Assembly (NCBI GenBank): GCA_964435165.1
Contig: CAYSXY010000027.1
Location: 1-26,266 of the forward strand
Direction of reading: 5' to 3'
Length of the DNA stretch: 26,266 nucleotides
DNA from: CAYSXY01 sp964435165
GTDB lineage: Bacteria; Pseudomonadota; Alphaproteobacteria; Rickettsiales; RI-342
Part shown: positions 15,052 through 23,403 of the stretch, one piece after another
How the letters are laid out: each line of letters opens with the position of its first letter
How positions within the stretch are numbered: the first letter of the stretch is position 1
Notes under the pieces: model-generated
The model's input: only the letters and a program-made list of their open reading frames with translations
What the model was told of the DNA's origin: nothing
The model's database searches: none
Position numbers and translations under genes: made by a program

Positions 15052-15753
15052 TCAATAATGTTTGAAGGGAGATGGTTGCTTGAGAATGAGGGTATAATCG
15101 GCCTTATATCCGTCAATTTCCTTGTCAGGATTCAGCCATTCCAGCCAGGCCGTCACCGCATCACGTCCACTTCGATCCAGCCGACGCCAGCTATCCGTAT
15201 CGCGCTTGGCCTCTTCGCCTGAGAAATACAGTTGCGTGGTGAGTGTCGGGTGGTCTTTGTGCCGTATCTTCACATGCAAAGAAGGCCTGCCGCCACGTGG
15301 ATAGCCCGGAAAGATTGTTTGAAAGCGAAAATATCCCAGATTATCACTGCGTGTCATACCCGAGCCGGCAAAATAAGGGTCGATCGTCGCACCGCTTTTA
15401 GCGCTGTGATAGCGGCCATAATGATTGGCCTGCCATAATTCGATATGCGCCCCCATCACTGGTCGGCATGCGCTGTCCAGAAGTTGCCCGGTAACCACAA
15501 GTGGAATACCCTCTGCCATTTCAGCTTCGCCGGTGATACGGCGCAGATTATTGCTTTTCACAATATGATGCTCACCCGGATAAAAACGCGCCGAACCAAT
15601 GGCAGGACTCGGCGTGCATTTCGTCAATGACATGCCGTGCCGGGCTTCTTCTTCCGGGGTTTGTGCCTTAGCTGACATCGGTGTGAATGCCGCAGCTATG
15701 CCGAAACATAGGGTGGAGATGGCAACAAAAAGCAGGCGAAATCGATATGTCAT
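15052..15753 (-). CDS. Secreted intradiol ring-cleavage dioxygenase-like protein with altered iron site
   Basis: A 233-residue protein with signal peptide (MTYRFRLLFVAISTLCFGIAA..., cleavage near SAKAQ) and a dioxygenase_C (protocatechuate 3,4-dioxygenase-type) beta fold: LVVTGQLLDSACRPVMGAHI, ELWQANHYGRYHS, GYFRFQTIFPGYPRG, LTTQLYFSGEE. Canonical members bind Fe3+ with two Tyr and two His. Here GRY and GYP can supply the tyrosines, but the His pair, usually HxH, reads SLHV, so the first His appears to be Ser and one ligand seems missing. It may be a non-catalytic relative or use another ligand. The ATG at 15753 is preferred over 15774 because AAGGA lies seven bases ahead of it. The fusion sulfurtransferase starts seven bases after its stop, so they are likely co-transcribed. 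Confidence 0.82.
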   Translation of the reverse strand: MTYRFRLLFVAISTLCFGIAAAFTPMSAKAQTPEEEARHGMSLTKCTPSPAIGSARFYPGEHHIVKSNNLRRITGEAEMAEGIPLVVTGQLLDSACRPVMGAHIELWQANHYGRYHSAKSGATIDPYFAGSGMTRSDNLGYFRFQTIFPGYPRGGRPSLHVKIRHKDHPTLTTQLYFSGEEAKRDTDSWRRLDRSGRDAVTAWLEWLNPDKEIDGYKADYTLILKQPSPFKHY

Positions 15754-15870
15754 GGGGCAATCCTTATTATCCATCGCGGGAAAGCTACTATGTAAACCTA
15801 ACCAAAGCGTTAGCTAGTGGTGTCACATGCTTCATATCATGATGAGACTAATTAGTGTTCGATATAGAAA

Positions 15871-17109
15871 TCAAGCCAGATAGCGTTGTTTGTCAAGCTG
15901 GTTAAGCTGGCTGTCTACGATGACGCTGACGGCTGCATCTCCCGTCACATTAACGCTGGTACGCATCATATCGCTGATACGATCCACCACCAGCAACAGG
16001 GCAAGGCCTTCCAGCGGCAGTCCTGCCGCGCCCAGAATGATGATAAAACCGGTGCCTGCGACGCCCGGTATGCCCGCTGTGCCGATCGATGAGAGAATGG
16101 ATGCAAAGAAAATAATCACCAACTGTGTCACAGAAAGATCAATGCCAGCCGCCTGCGCCACAAACAGGCTGCCAATCACGAAGTTGATCGCCGATCCGTC
16201 CATATTAACTGTCACGCCTAGCGGCACGACAAAGCCGGAGGTGGTGTGAGACACTCCAAGTCTGTCACGCACGCTTGAGAGGGTGACGGGCATGGTCGCT
16301 GCCGAGCTTGACGTGGAAAATGCCATCAATTGCGCGTCAATGACCTTTCGAAAAAATGGCCCGAGCGGAAGCTGGGTGAGCATGCGGATTAATCCGCCAT
16401 AAACCAGCAGAATATGCAGTAAAAAAACGCCGTAGAGAGTCGCGACCAGCGTCACAAGCGGCAACAGAGCCTCTACGCCCTGCTGCCCTGTAATAGAGGC
16501 GAGGAGCGCAAAAATACCTATGGGGGCGACACGCATGATAAGACCGGTAAGAGCAATCATCACATCAAGCAGACTATCCGCCAGCGCTTTGCATGGAGCC
16601 GCTTTATCGCCCGCCAGGTTAATGGCAATGCCAACCAGTATGCTGAATAAGATAATATGCAGCATATTGCCTTCTGCCATACTGGCAAAGGGGTTGCGAG
16701 GAAACAGCGAGACCAGCAACTGCATCAATGAATCCTGATTGTCTGGTATCGGCGAGGCCGGTAACGCACTGCCGATAGGAATCACAGCTCCACTACCGGG
16801 GCTGACAAGCAATGCAGCGACCAGGCCTATGCTCACGGCAATGGTGGTGGAGATCAGATACAGGCTCACGGCGCGCCCGCCCATTCGGCCCATGCTGCGT
16901 GGGTCTTCCATAGTGGTCAGGCCGGAGATGATTGCCGCCATAATCAACGGCATGACAATCATACTGATCAGACGAATGAAAATATCGCCAATGGGTTTAA
17001 GGGCTGCTGCATCGGGCCCGGCCAGCACACCTGTGATGATGCCTAGCGCCAGTGCCACCAGAATCTGCTGCCAGAGGGGGAAACGTGTCATCATATCATC
17101 ATAGGACAT
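15871..17109 (-). CDS. Dicarboxylate/amino acid:cation symporter (DAACS family)
   Basis: Inner-membrane, sodium- or proton-coupled importer of glutamate/aspartate or C4-dicarboxylates. The 412 residues carry the family hallmarks: a Ser-rich re-entrant loop STSSSAATMPVTL at about residues 265-277, NMDGSAINFVIGSLFVAQ near 300, and the second re-entrant region SSIGTAGIPGVAGTGFIIIL. The first membrane helix begins at FPLWQQILVALALGIITG. The exact substrate cannot be read from these motifs. The start is uncertain: ATG 17109 gives a normal N terminus; ATG 17094 and GTG 17133 are in frame, the last inside a 24-bp palindrome. It follows the DUF2059 gene and precedes the dioxygenase-like gene by 117 bp. 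Confidence 0.93.
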   Translation of the reverse strand: MSYDDMMTRFPLWQQILVALALGIITGVLAGPDAAALKPIGDIFIRLISMIVMPLIMAAIISGLTTMEDPRSMGRMGGRAVSLYLISTTIAVSIGLVAALLVSPGSGAVIPIGSALPASPIPDNQDSLMQLLVSLFPRNPFASMAEGNMLHIILFSILVGIAINLAGDKAAPCKALADSLLDVMIALTGLIMRVAPIGIFALLASITGQQGVEALLPLVTLVATLYGVFLLHILLVYGGLIRMLTQLPLGPFFRKVIDAQLMAFSTSSSAATMPVTLSSVRDRLGVSHTTSGFVVPLGVTVNMDGSAINFVIGSLFVAQAAGIDLSVTQLVIIFFASILSSIGTAGIPGVAGTGFIIILGAAGLPLEGLALLLVVDRISDMMRTSVNVTGDAAVSVIVDSQLNQLDKQRYLA

Positions 17110-17116
17110 AAGAGGC

Positions 17117-17140
17117 TTAGATAGTGACGTCACTATCTAA
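17117..17140. promoter_or_regulatory. Perfect 24-bp palindrome at the DUF2059/symporter junction
   Basis: Twelve-base arms (TTAGATAGTGAC and its exact complement) meet without a spacer at centre 17128/17129, with TGACGTCA in the middle. It covers the DUF2059 stop codon and ends 8 bases before the symporter ATG. As DNA it fits a dimeric repressor operator; as RNA it forms a 10-bp hairpin with an ACGU loop. No U-run follows, so an intrinsic terminator is unlikely. Confidence 0.6.
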
Positions 17141-17658
17141 TGCTGGGTGCAGCTTCCATCATCATTAATATACTTACTTATAATCACACGAACGGCCGCC
17201 TCATTGTCTATCGCTGCCTGCTGTCCAATGGCAATGCTTTGCTGCATTAGTTTGGGCATCTCGCTGAGGGCTTTTTGCCCAAGAGGGGAGCGATTGAAGG
17301 CAGTGAGTTCCTTTAACTCGGCTTCAGTAAAGGTCGCCGCATAAATGCCAACAAATTCATCTTTCAGTGTGTCATAGCTCACCGAATTGAGCACCAGATC
17401 CTTCAATTCTGCTTCTGCCCGATCATCGATACAGGGGAGCTTTTGTAAGGGTTGCATCATGGCACTCACAAGGACCTGCTGCGTATCGCGCATGGATGTT
17501 CGCACGCCACTTGCTTCCAGGAAATCCTGCGCCGCCTGACGGTGGGATGCGGTTATGTCAGACGCATTGACGGATAAAGGGGCCAGCATCAGACAAAACA
17601 GCGTCAGGCGAGACAGGAGTGGAGCAATCATATCATTTATTCTTACACCGAAAGTCAT
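17137..17658 (-). CDS. DUF2059 exported protein
   Basis: A 173-residue exported protein. A hydrophobic signal segment (IAPLLSRLTLFCLMLAPLSVNA) is followed by a helical domain with the DUF2059 features: an YAATFTEAELKELTAFNRSPLGQKALSEMPKLMQQS block, in which FTEAEL and the F-x-x-SPxGxK core are typical. DUF2059 proteins are widespread in Alphaproteobacteria and have no established biochemical role. Cysteines C76 (LPCID) and C170 (GSCTQH) could pair in the periplasm. The ATG at 17658 overlaps the elbB stop by four bases (ATGA), which supports coupling; ATG 17631 would give a shorter, more standard signal peptide. The stop codon lies inside the 24-bp palindrome. Confidence 0.85.
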   Translation of the reverse strand: MTFGVRINDMIAPLLSRLTLFCLMLAPLSVNASDITASHRQAAQDFLEASGVRTSMRDTQQVLVSAMMQPLQKLPCIDDRAEAELKDLVLNSVSYDTLKDEFVGIYAATFTEAELKELTAFNRSPLGQKALSEMPKLMQQSIAIGQQAAIDNEAAVRVIISKYINDDGSCTQH

Positions 17659-18332
17659 GCCGCTTTAGCTTTAGAGCGGGAGAGTTCAACGACTTGCTGC
17701 ACAGTTTTTTCAATCCCTTCCGCAATCGGAGCGATGGCATCTTCGCGCATATAGGCTGAACAGCTGACAATATTGTTCTTTGCATCAAACACCATATTTT
17801 GCGAGGCACAGGGTGTGTGTGAGCCGCCCATTGCTTCAATGGCCTGAGCGGTGCCTTCATCCTCGCCGATGGTCACGGTGGGGTGGTGTTCTTTTCCAAT
17901 CGCAGCGACCAGCACGGCTGGGGTGATGCAAATCGCCCCGACAGGCTTTCCCGCACGGACAAAGGCCGTGATTGCCTCTTTGAAGGCGGGAAGGACCGTA
18001 GCATCTGGCCCTTTGAAAGCAAGGTCGGACAGGTTTTTGGCAACACCAAACCCACCCGGAATCACCAGCCCATCGAATTGCGACGCGTCCAGTGTTGATA
18101 GATCCTGAATATTGCCGCGCGCGATACGTGCCGCTTCCACCAGGACATTTCGCGTCTCATTTACTTCTTCACCGGTCAGGTGATTGACCACATGATGCTG
18201 ATCAATATCCGGGGCAAAGCACTGAACCTCAGCGCCGGCACGGTCCAGTGCCAGCAGGCTGATCACCGCTTCACGTATCTCTGCTCCATCCAGATAGCCA
18301 CATCCTGACAATATCACCGCAATTTGTGTCAT
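17655..18332 (-). CDS. elbB: Isoprenoid biosynthesis glyoxalase ElbB (DJ-1/PfpI superfamily)
   Basis: A 225-residue cytosolic protein of the DJ-1/PfpI fold. MTQIAVILSGCGYLDGAEIREAV is the characteristic ElbB N terminus. The nucleophile elbow GAICITPA holds Cys135, and FDGLVIPGGFGVAKNLSD is the family block. E. coli ElbB (KNR00-type, formerly linked to isoprenoid synthesis) has weak glyoxalase activity toward glyoxal; the physiological role is not settled. Length is as usual. The ATG at 18332 is preferred over the GTG at 18344 because GGAG lies seven bases ahead of it. The next gene overlaps its stop by ATGA. The gene is divergent from the lplT-like gene across 159 bp. Confidence 0.93.
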   Translation of the reverse strand: MTQIAVILSGCGYLDGAEIREAVISLLALDRAGAEVQCFAPDIDQHHVVNHLTGEEVNETRNVLVEAARIARGNIQDLSTLDASQFDGLVIPGGFGVAKNLSDLAFKGPDATVLPAFKEAITAFVRAGKPVGAICITPAVLVAAIGKEHHPTVTIGEDEGTAQAIEAMGGSHTPCASQNMVFDAKNNIVSCSAYMREDAIAPIAEGIEKTVQQVVELSRSKAKAA

Positions 18333-18415
18333 ACCTAACTCCACTTATGCAAAATAACTTTTTGCTATCCCTAGCAGCGGCCTGCTTAAACAGCCAGCGG
18401 AAATGCATCGAAAAT

Positions 18416-18432
18416 AATGAACAATGTTCATT
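18416..18432. promoter_or_regulatory. 17-bp palindrome in the elbB/lplT divergent region
   Basis: AATGAACAATGTTCATT has perfect 8-base arms around a central A. It lies about 28 bases upstream of a TATACT -10-like hexamer (18460-18465) that follows TATGT, so it would overlap or adjoin the -35 of the lplT promoter. The symmetry fits a TetR- or MarR-type operator. The GAAC-N3-GTTC spacing does not match LexA boxes. Confidence 0.45.
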
Positions 18433-18491
18433 TTTGTTTTATTTACCTTATTCGTATGTTATACTCCATCCATATAATCATGGTGCGAGTT

Positions 18492-19808
18492 ATGGCTGAT
18501 CAATCCATCCGTCACTTATTACAGACACACCGGTTCTTACCGCTTTTTCTGACGCAGTTTTCCGGGGCATATAATGACAATGTGCTGAAAAATGCGCTGG
18601 TCATCATCATTGCTTTTCAGGTGCTCGATCTGCATGGCATGGACCCGGCGATGATGGTGACCATGATCACCGCGTTATTTATTCTGCCGTTTTTTTTATT
18701 TTCCGCCACGGCCGGTCAATTGGCCGACCGCGAAGATAAGGCCATATTAATTCGTCGCATCAAACTGGCAGAAATCGGTATTATGCTGATAGCTGCAGGT
18801 GGCTTGCTATGGCAGTCGCTGGCATTATTGGTGGGAGCGTTGTTTCTGATGGGCGTACAGTCGAGCTTTTTTGGCCCGATTAAATACGGCATTCTGCCGG
18901 ATCATTTGAAGAAAGAAGAGCTGGTCGGCGCCAATGGCCTCATCAGCGGGGCGACCTTTCTGGCGATATTGCTCGGCACGATGACCGGCGGACTCCTGGT
19001 GATGGCAGAGGGCGGCGGCTTGTGGACAGGAATCTTACTCATCGCAGTAGCGGTGTCAGGCTGGCTGTTCAGTCGGCACGTTCCCGCAGCGCCTCCTTAT
19101 GAAGCCAACGCAACCGTATCCTGGCATATCCCTCGCGAGACCTGGCGTATTATGCGCTATGCGTTCGAGCGTCCGGCCTTACTGCGTCCCATGCTTGCTG
19201 TTTCCTGGTTTTGGCTGCTGGGAGCGGCGTTTATGGCGCAGCTACCGACCTTTACCATTCAATCCGCCGAGGGCAATCATCATGTGGTGACATTATTGCT
19301 CACTGTGTTCTCCATCTCAATTGGCATTGGTTCTCTGCTCTGCAACACGCTCTTAAAGGGCAAAGCCAGCCCGGTACTGGCCGCCAAATCAGCCATGGGC
19401 ATGTCTGCCGGTATAGGCCTGTTATGGATAGTATCCGTCAGTCTGCCGGAGATGACTCCGGGCGACGCAACATTAGGGGCTGCTGCCTTTCTACAACAAG
19501 GCAAGGCCTGGGCGATCATGCTGGCACTTGGCATCATCGCACTGTGCGGCGGCATATTTATCGTTCCGCTGAACGCATTGGTGCAGTCTCGCTCTGAGGC
19601 GGCTCACCGGGCACGGGTCATTGCCGTACTCAATATTTTCAACGCATTGTTCATGGTTGCATCTGGGGTGCTGGTCGTCTTACTGTTGGCCACCGGTCTG
19701 ACCTCACTTGAGGTTTTTGTCATATTAGGGCTATTGAATCTTGGTGTGGCAGGGCTCATCCATCGTCTGGTGCTGCGTTATCATCAACCCGAGACACAGG
19801 AGGCCTAG
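18492..19808 (+). CDS. lplT: MFS transporter, LplT-like lysophospholipid flippase
   Basis: A 438-residue major facilitator protein with about 11-12 membrane segments. The N terminus QTHRFLPLFLTQFSGAYNDNVLKNALVIIIAFQ carries the GA-F/Y-NDN-x-x-KNAL motif of LplT-type carriers, which flip 2-acyl-lysophospholipids such as lyso-PE from the periplasmic to the cytosolic leaflet. ADREDKAILIRRIKLAEI is the expected cytosolic loop between helices 2 and 3. The ATG at 18492 gives the family N terminus; longer in-frame starts at 18417 and 18480 are upstream of or inside the probable promoter. The acyltransferase gene starts on the base after its stop, and the sequence before the stop (GGAGG) is that gene's Shine-Dalgarno, so the two are an operon. 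Substrate inferred from family and partner. Confidence 0.85.
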   Translation: MADQSIRHLLQTHRFLPLFLTQFSGAYNDNVLKNALVIIIAFQVLDLHGMDPAMMVTMITALFILPFFLFSATAGQLADREDKAILIRRIKLAEIGIMLIAAGGLLWQSLALLVGALFLMGVQSSFFGPIKYGILPDHLKKEELVGANGLISGATFLAILLGTMTGGLLVMAEGGGLWTGILLIAVAVSGWLFSRHVPAAPPYEANATVSWHIPRETWRIMRYAFERPALLRPMLAVSWFWLLGAAFMAQLPTFTIQSAEGNHHVVTLLLTVFSISIGIGSLLCNTLLKGKASPVLAAKSAMGMSAGIGLLWIVSVSLPEMTPGDATLGAAAFLQQGKAWAIMLALGIIALCGGIFIVPLNALVQSRSEAAHRARVIAVLNIFNALFMVASGVLVVLLLATGLTSLEVFVILGLLNLGVAGLIHRLVLRYHQPETQEA

Positions 19809-21965
19809 ATGCTCAAGTCGCTTCTTATCTGGCTGTTGCGTGCCTTGTATAAAGTGACCGTGCATGGTGAAGAACATTTGGCAACGGTCCGGCAAGCGGA
19901 TGAACGCATCCTGGTAGTGGCCAATCACCAGTCCTTTCTCGATGCCTTACTACTCTATGCCTTCATGCCGCGTACGCCAATGTTTGCAGTGGATAGTACC
20001 ATCGCCAAGCGCTGGTGGATGAAACCGGTAGTCGCGCTTATTTCCACTTTCCCCATGGATCCGACCAACCCCATGGCCGCGAAAGGCATGATTGATCAGT
20101 TAAAACAAGGCAAGATGGCGGCGATATTTCCGGAAGGGCGGATTACGGTCACCGGCAGCCTGATGAAAATTTATGAGGGCCCGGCCATGATCGCTGATAA
20201 GGCGGGGGCGACGATACTGCCGGTGCGCATTGACGGGGCCCAATATACGCCCTTTTCACGGCTGCGCGGCAAAGTGCGTTTGCGCTGGTTCCCCACCATT
20301 ACCGTCACCATTTTGCCCCCATGCACGATTGACGCGCCCGACGAATTGCGTGGCCGCACCCGCCGGAGCTGTCTGGGCAAACAACTCTATCACGTGATGA
20401 CCGAAATGCTCTATCGTGGTGCTAATATCGATCAGACACTTGCTTCTTCGTTGGTCGATGCCATGCATGTGCATGGAAGAAAACATGTGATTATCGAGGA
20501 TATTCAACGTGCACCAGTGCATTATGGTGGATTACTGACACGCATTATCGTGCTTGCCCGGCTGTTGGCTCGGCAGAAAATTCAGGGTGATTATGTGGGC
20601 TTGATGCTGCCAAATGTGATGGCAACGCTGGTCGCGTTGTTTGCCATGCACGCGATTGGCCGGGTGCCGGCGATGCTTAATTACACCTCCGGTCGGCAAC
20701 AGTTGGAAGCATGTTGCAAAGCCGCGGAGATTCGCACGGTTATCACGCTGCGCCAATTTGTCACGCAGGCCAAGCTTGAGGCACAGATCGAAGCACTCGA
20801 GCAATTGGGAGTGAAGGTGCTGTATCTGGATGAGATGCGTGATCAGGTGTCTCTCTTGGATAAAGCCATAGGGCTGCTGGGTAGTTTTGCGCCGCTGACG
20901 GCCATGCGCCGCATGGGATTGCAGGATGATGCCTCGCGCCCCGCGGTGATTCTTTTTACCTCCGGCTCGGAAGGGTTGCCGAAAGGGGTGGTGCTGAGTC
21001 ACCGCAACCTTCAGGCCAACCGGACACAACTGGCCGCGCGGGTTGATTTTTCAGGTCAGGACGTGGTGTTTAATGCCCTGCCGCTTTTTCATTCATTTGG
21101 GTTGATGGCGGCTACCTTGCTGCCGTTGCTCTACGGCGTGCGCTGCTTTCTCTATCCGTCTCCACTGCATTACCGCATTGTGCCGGAACTGGTCTATCAT
21201 ACCAATGCCACCTTGCTGTTCGGTACGGATACCTTTCTGAGCGGCTATGCAAAATTTGCTCATCCCTATGATTTTTACGCTGTGCGCTATGTCTTTGCCG
21301 GGGCAGAGAAATTGCGTGAGGAAACGCGTCGCCAATGGGCAGAGCAGTTTGGTCTGCGTATTTTTGAAGGCTATGGCGCGACGGAAACATCCCCCGTGTT
21401 GGCCGCCAACAGCCCCATGGCGCACAAAGCAGGCACAGTCGGGCGCTTTCTCCCCGGGATAGAGACAGAATTAAAGCCTGTAGAGGGGATTGACGAAGGC
21501 GGGTGCCTGTGGGTGAGGGGAGATAATATCATGCTTGGCTATGTGAAGGCAGAGAGGCCGGGCGTCATCCAACCACCGGAGGGTGGCTGGTATGATACGG
21601 GCGATATTGTCACAATCGACGAAGATGGTTTCGTTACCATTGCCGGCCGTGCCAAACGCTTTGCCAAAATAGGTGGAGAAATGGTCTCCTTAACCGCTGT
21701 AGAAGCGGCACTGAATCAGTTATGGCCGGAAGCCGACCATGCCGTGGTGGCGCTGAGTGACAAGAAAAAGGGAGAAAAACTGGTGCTTGCGACAACAGAA
21801 AACGAGATCACGCGCGAGCTGCTTGCCCGCTCATTCAAGAAACAGGGTCTGCCCGAACTCTATTTGCCGCGCGACATTATCCCAATGGATACCCTGCCTG
21901 TGCTCGGCACCGGCAAGGTGGATTATGTAACGCTTAAGAAGCAACTCGATGATGCTGAAGAATAA
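19809..21965 (+). CDS. aas: Bifunctional 2-acyl-glycerophosphoethanolamine acyltransferase / acyl-ACP synthetase (Aas)
   Basis: A 718-residue enzyme that reacylates lysophospholipids delivered by the LplT-like carrier. Residues about 15-200 are a PlsC-type acyltransferase with NHQSFLD (39-45, catalytic His-Asp pair H40 and D45) and FPEGR (107-111). Residues about 230-715 are an AMP-forming ligase that activates a fatty acid onto ACP: LFTSGSEGLPKGVVLSHRN (about 382-400, phosphate loop), YGATETSP (about 522-529), WYDTGDIVTIDEDGFVTIAGR, and GTGKVDY near the end with the catalytic Lys. In E. coli the partners are also separate genes; in many Alphaproteobacteria the three parts are one polypeptide, so here the split form is retained. 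Translation is coupled: GGAGG lies in the end of lplT, and the ATG abuts its TAG. Confidence 0.93.
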   Translation: MLKSLLIWLLRALYKVTVHGEEHLATVRQADERILVVANHQSFLDALLLYAFMPRTPMFAVDSTIAKRWWMKPVVALISTFPMDPTNPMAAKGMIDQLKQGKMAAIFPEGRITVTGSLMKIYEGPAMIADKAGATILPVRIDGAQYTPFSRLRGKVRLRWFPTITVTILPPCTIDAPDELRGRTRRSCLGKQLYHVMTEMLYRGANIDQTLASSLVDAMHVHGRKHVIIEDIQRAPVHYGGLLTRIIVLARLLARQKIQGDYVGLMLPNVMATLVALFAMHAIGRVPAMLNYTSGRQQLEACCKAAEIRTVITLRQFVTQAKLEAQIEALEQLGVKVLYLDEMRDQVSLLDKAIGLLGSFAPLTAMRRMGLQDDASRPAVILFTSGSEGLPKGVVLSHRNLQANRTQLAARVDFSGQDVVFNALPLFHSFGLMAATLLPLLYGVRCFLYPSPLHYRIVPELVYHTNATLLFGTDTFLSGYAKFAHPYDFYAVRYVFAGAEKLREETRRQWAEQFGLRIFEGYGATETSPVLAANSPMAHKAGTVGRFLPGIETELKPVEGIDEGGCLWVRGDNIMLGYVKAERPGVIQPPEGGWYDTGDIVTIDEDGFVTIAGRAKRFAKIGGEMVSLTAVEAALNQLWPEADHAVVALSDKKKGEKLVLATTENEITRELLARSFKKQGLPELYLPRDIIPMDTLPVLGTGKVDYVTLKKQLDDAEE

Positions 21966-22010
21966 AGATGAAAGATAAAAAAAGCCACATTCATAATAGT
22001 GCCATAATAT

Positions 22011-22025
22011 CAGTATATAATACTG
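22011..22025. promoter_or_regulatory. Palindromic -10 region ahead of an unknown gene
   Basis: CAGTATATAATACTG has perfect 6-base arms around ATA and includes a perfect TATAAT (22016-22021). It is 26 bases ahead of the next ATG. No good -35 is seen 17 bp upstream, which would fit an activator-dependent or repressor-occluded promoter. Confidence 0.4.
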
Positions 22026-22050
22026 TAAATAATAAAGAATAGAGTGGCTT

Positions 22051-22677
22051 ATGTCAGATGATAAACAGCTATCTGCAGATCAGATTATAAAAAAGATTTC
22101 AGGCTATAGTCCTAATTCAATGCTGGCATCGAATTATGGGCATTATGTGATACACACCGATCCTGAGAATAACGAATACCATCTGATTATGCCGCGTTTT
22201 TACATGGAATTTGATTCGCATATTTCATGGGATGATGTGGCCGATATGATGGACTATCTGGACACATATCTCGCAGAAGTTCCGGTAGAAAAAGGCTATG
22301 CCCAGATTGATGGTCAATGGACAGAGGTAGATCTGCCTCCTGATGCCACCTTTACGGTGCCGGGCTTAAGTGAATATTATGCAGCAAAACAACAGCGTGA
22401 AGAAGGTACAGAGTTAGACATTGGTGGTGAGCGCTATGAAGTGCAAGGCGATCCGATTTCCATGCCGCGGTTTCAAATTGAATTAATTGATGGCGATGGA
22501 CAACGACATCGTTTTTCACAGCGCCAGCTTGATGCAGCTATGAACAAAGCCTATGCCGCGTTTAAGAGTACTCCGATTGATCAAACCCAAAACAGAAATG
22601 ATGACGAAGACGATCGAATTGGAGGACTTGCAGGAGATTGGCGTCCACCAGAAGGGCCAAAATTCACTCCCAATTAA
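22051..22677 (+). CDS. Cysteine-free hypothetical protein with acidic C terminus
   Basis: A 208-residue protein I do not recognise. It has no signal peptide, membrane segment or cysteine. Residues 1-100 look like a folded alpha/beta part (SNYGHYVIHTDPENNEYHLIMPRFYMEF, then ISWDDVADMMDYLDTYL). Residues about 118-170 are a second part (GGERYEVQGDPISMPRFQIELIDGDGQRHRFSQRQLDAAMNKAYAAF) in which MPRF recurs, so the two parts may be related. The tail is disordered and acidic (NRNDDEDDRIGG). Like the acidic protein at the window start, it is AT-richer than neighbours. AGAG lies about 9 bases before the ATG. Its TAA stop overlaps the opposing lipase-like gene's stop. Confidence 0.75.
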   Translation: MSDDKQLSADQIIKKISGYSPNSMLASNYGHYVIHTDPENNEYHLIMPRFYMEFDSHISWDDVADMMDYLDTYLAEVPVEKGYAQIDGQWTEVDLPPDATFTVPGLSEYYAAKQQREEGTELDIGGERYEVQGDPISMPRFQIELIDGDGQRHRFSQRQLDAAMNKAYAAFKSTPIDQTQNRNDDEDDRIGGLAGDWRPPEGPKFTPN

Positions 22678-23399
22678 TCAACTCGGTCAAACACCCCATG
22701 TTCGATAAAGTGAACCGTTTGCCGCACCACTTCCGGGTGATGTGGCATCAGGGTGTGGGTCACGGGCAGGGTGAGGTGGTCGGTCATCTGGTCCAGCTTC
22801 GTACTCTCCAGCGAGACTTTGCCGTCATCAATGCCTGGAATGATAATGGATGAAATGGGATCGAGCGAACGATTGCCGGCAATCACACCGATTTCGTAGT
22901 CAATGCTATCTTCCCACACATAGTCCGTGGTTAAATTCTGCCCCGCCGGGCCGTAGAGCCACTGAAACAAACGAACATCACGCAGAAAATCAGCCATTTC
23001 GCTGCCATGGTTCGGCGTGCCCAGCATTACCACATGCGTCACATTATCTGGTTTGACGGTGCGGATATACTCTCGAATCAGCAGGCCGCCAATCGAGTGC
23101 CCGACAAAATGAAGGTGGCTGGCACCATCACAGGAATGGTATATCTCTGCTGCCAGTCTGTCGTGGATCATATCGCGTATATTGCGCTCGCGTGTGACAA
23201 AGTCATGCACCGACACCACATAGCCCTTATCTCTAAGCGCCTTTGTAATGTCTTGCATGGACTCACTGGAACGCAACATGCCATGCAGCATGACGACGCA
23301 TTCATAGCCGGGCCCGTCACTTCCATGATCACCATGGGCGGCAAGCATGGTCGGGGCCATCAACACAAGCACGGAGATCACATAAACAAGGCGCACCAT
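22674..23399 (-). CDS. Exported alpha/beta-fold esterase/lipase
   Basis: A 241-residue serine hydrolase, with a signal peptide (MVRLVYVISVLVLMAPTMLAA) followed by GYECVVMLHGMLRSSESM, whose HG is the oxyanion-loop motif. The nucleophile elbow is GHSIGG (Ser102). Asp192 in GIDDGKVSLESTK and His215 in LPVTHTLMPHH complete a likely triad. The arrangement matches small triacylglycerol-lipase/PGAP1-like esterases in which DGKVS and PVTHT are recurring blocks. It probably acts in the periplasm or at the envelope; substrate unknown. The ATG at 23399 is preferred over 23426 because it lies four bases after the TetR stop, and GGAGAG in the TetR end serves as Shine-Dalgarno. Its stop overlaps that of the convergent unknown gene. 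Confidence 0.88.
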   Translation of the reverse strand: MVRLVYVISVLVLMAPTMLAAHGDHGSDGPGYECVVMLHGMLRSSESMQDITKALRDKGYVVSVHDFVTRERNIRDMIHDRLAAEIYHSCDGASHLHFVGHSIGGLLIREYIRTVKPDNVTHVVMLGTPNHGSEMADFLRDVRLFQWLYGPAGQNLTTDYVWEDSIDYEIGVIAGNRSLDPISSIIIPGIDDGKVSLESTKLDQMTDHLTLPVTHTLMPHHPEVVRQTVHFIEHGVFDRVD

Positions 23400-23403
23400 G
23401 GCC

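Noticed and set aside
18417..18431. LexA-type SOS box
   Set aside because: The spacing is GAAC-N3-GTTC; neither the alphaproteobacterial GTTC-N7-GTTC nor the Gram-positive GAAC-N4-GTTC pattern fits.
22674..22677. Overlap of convergent genes as a sign of misannotation
   Set aside because: Both products are well supported; the stops simply share TTAA, a common arrangement in compact genomes.
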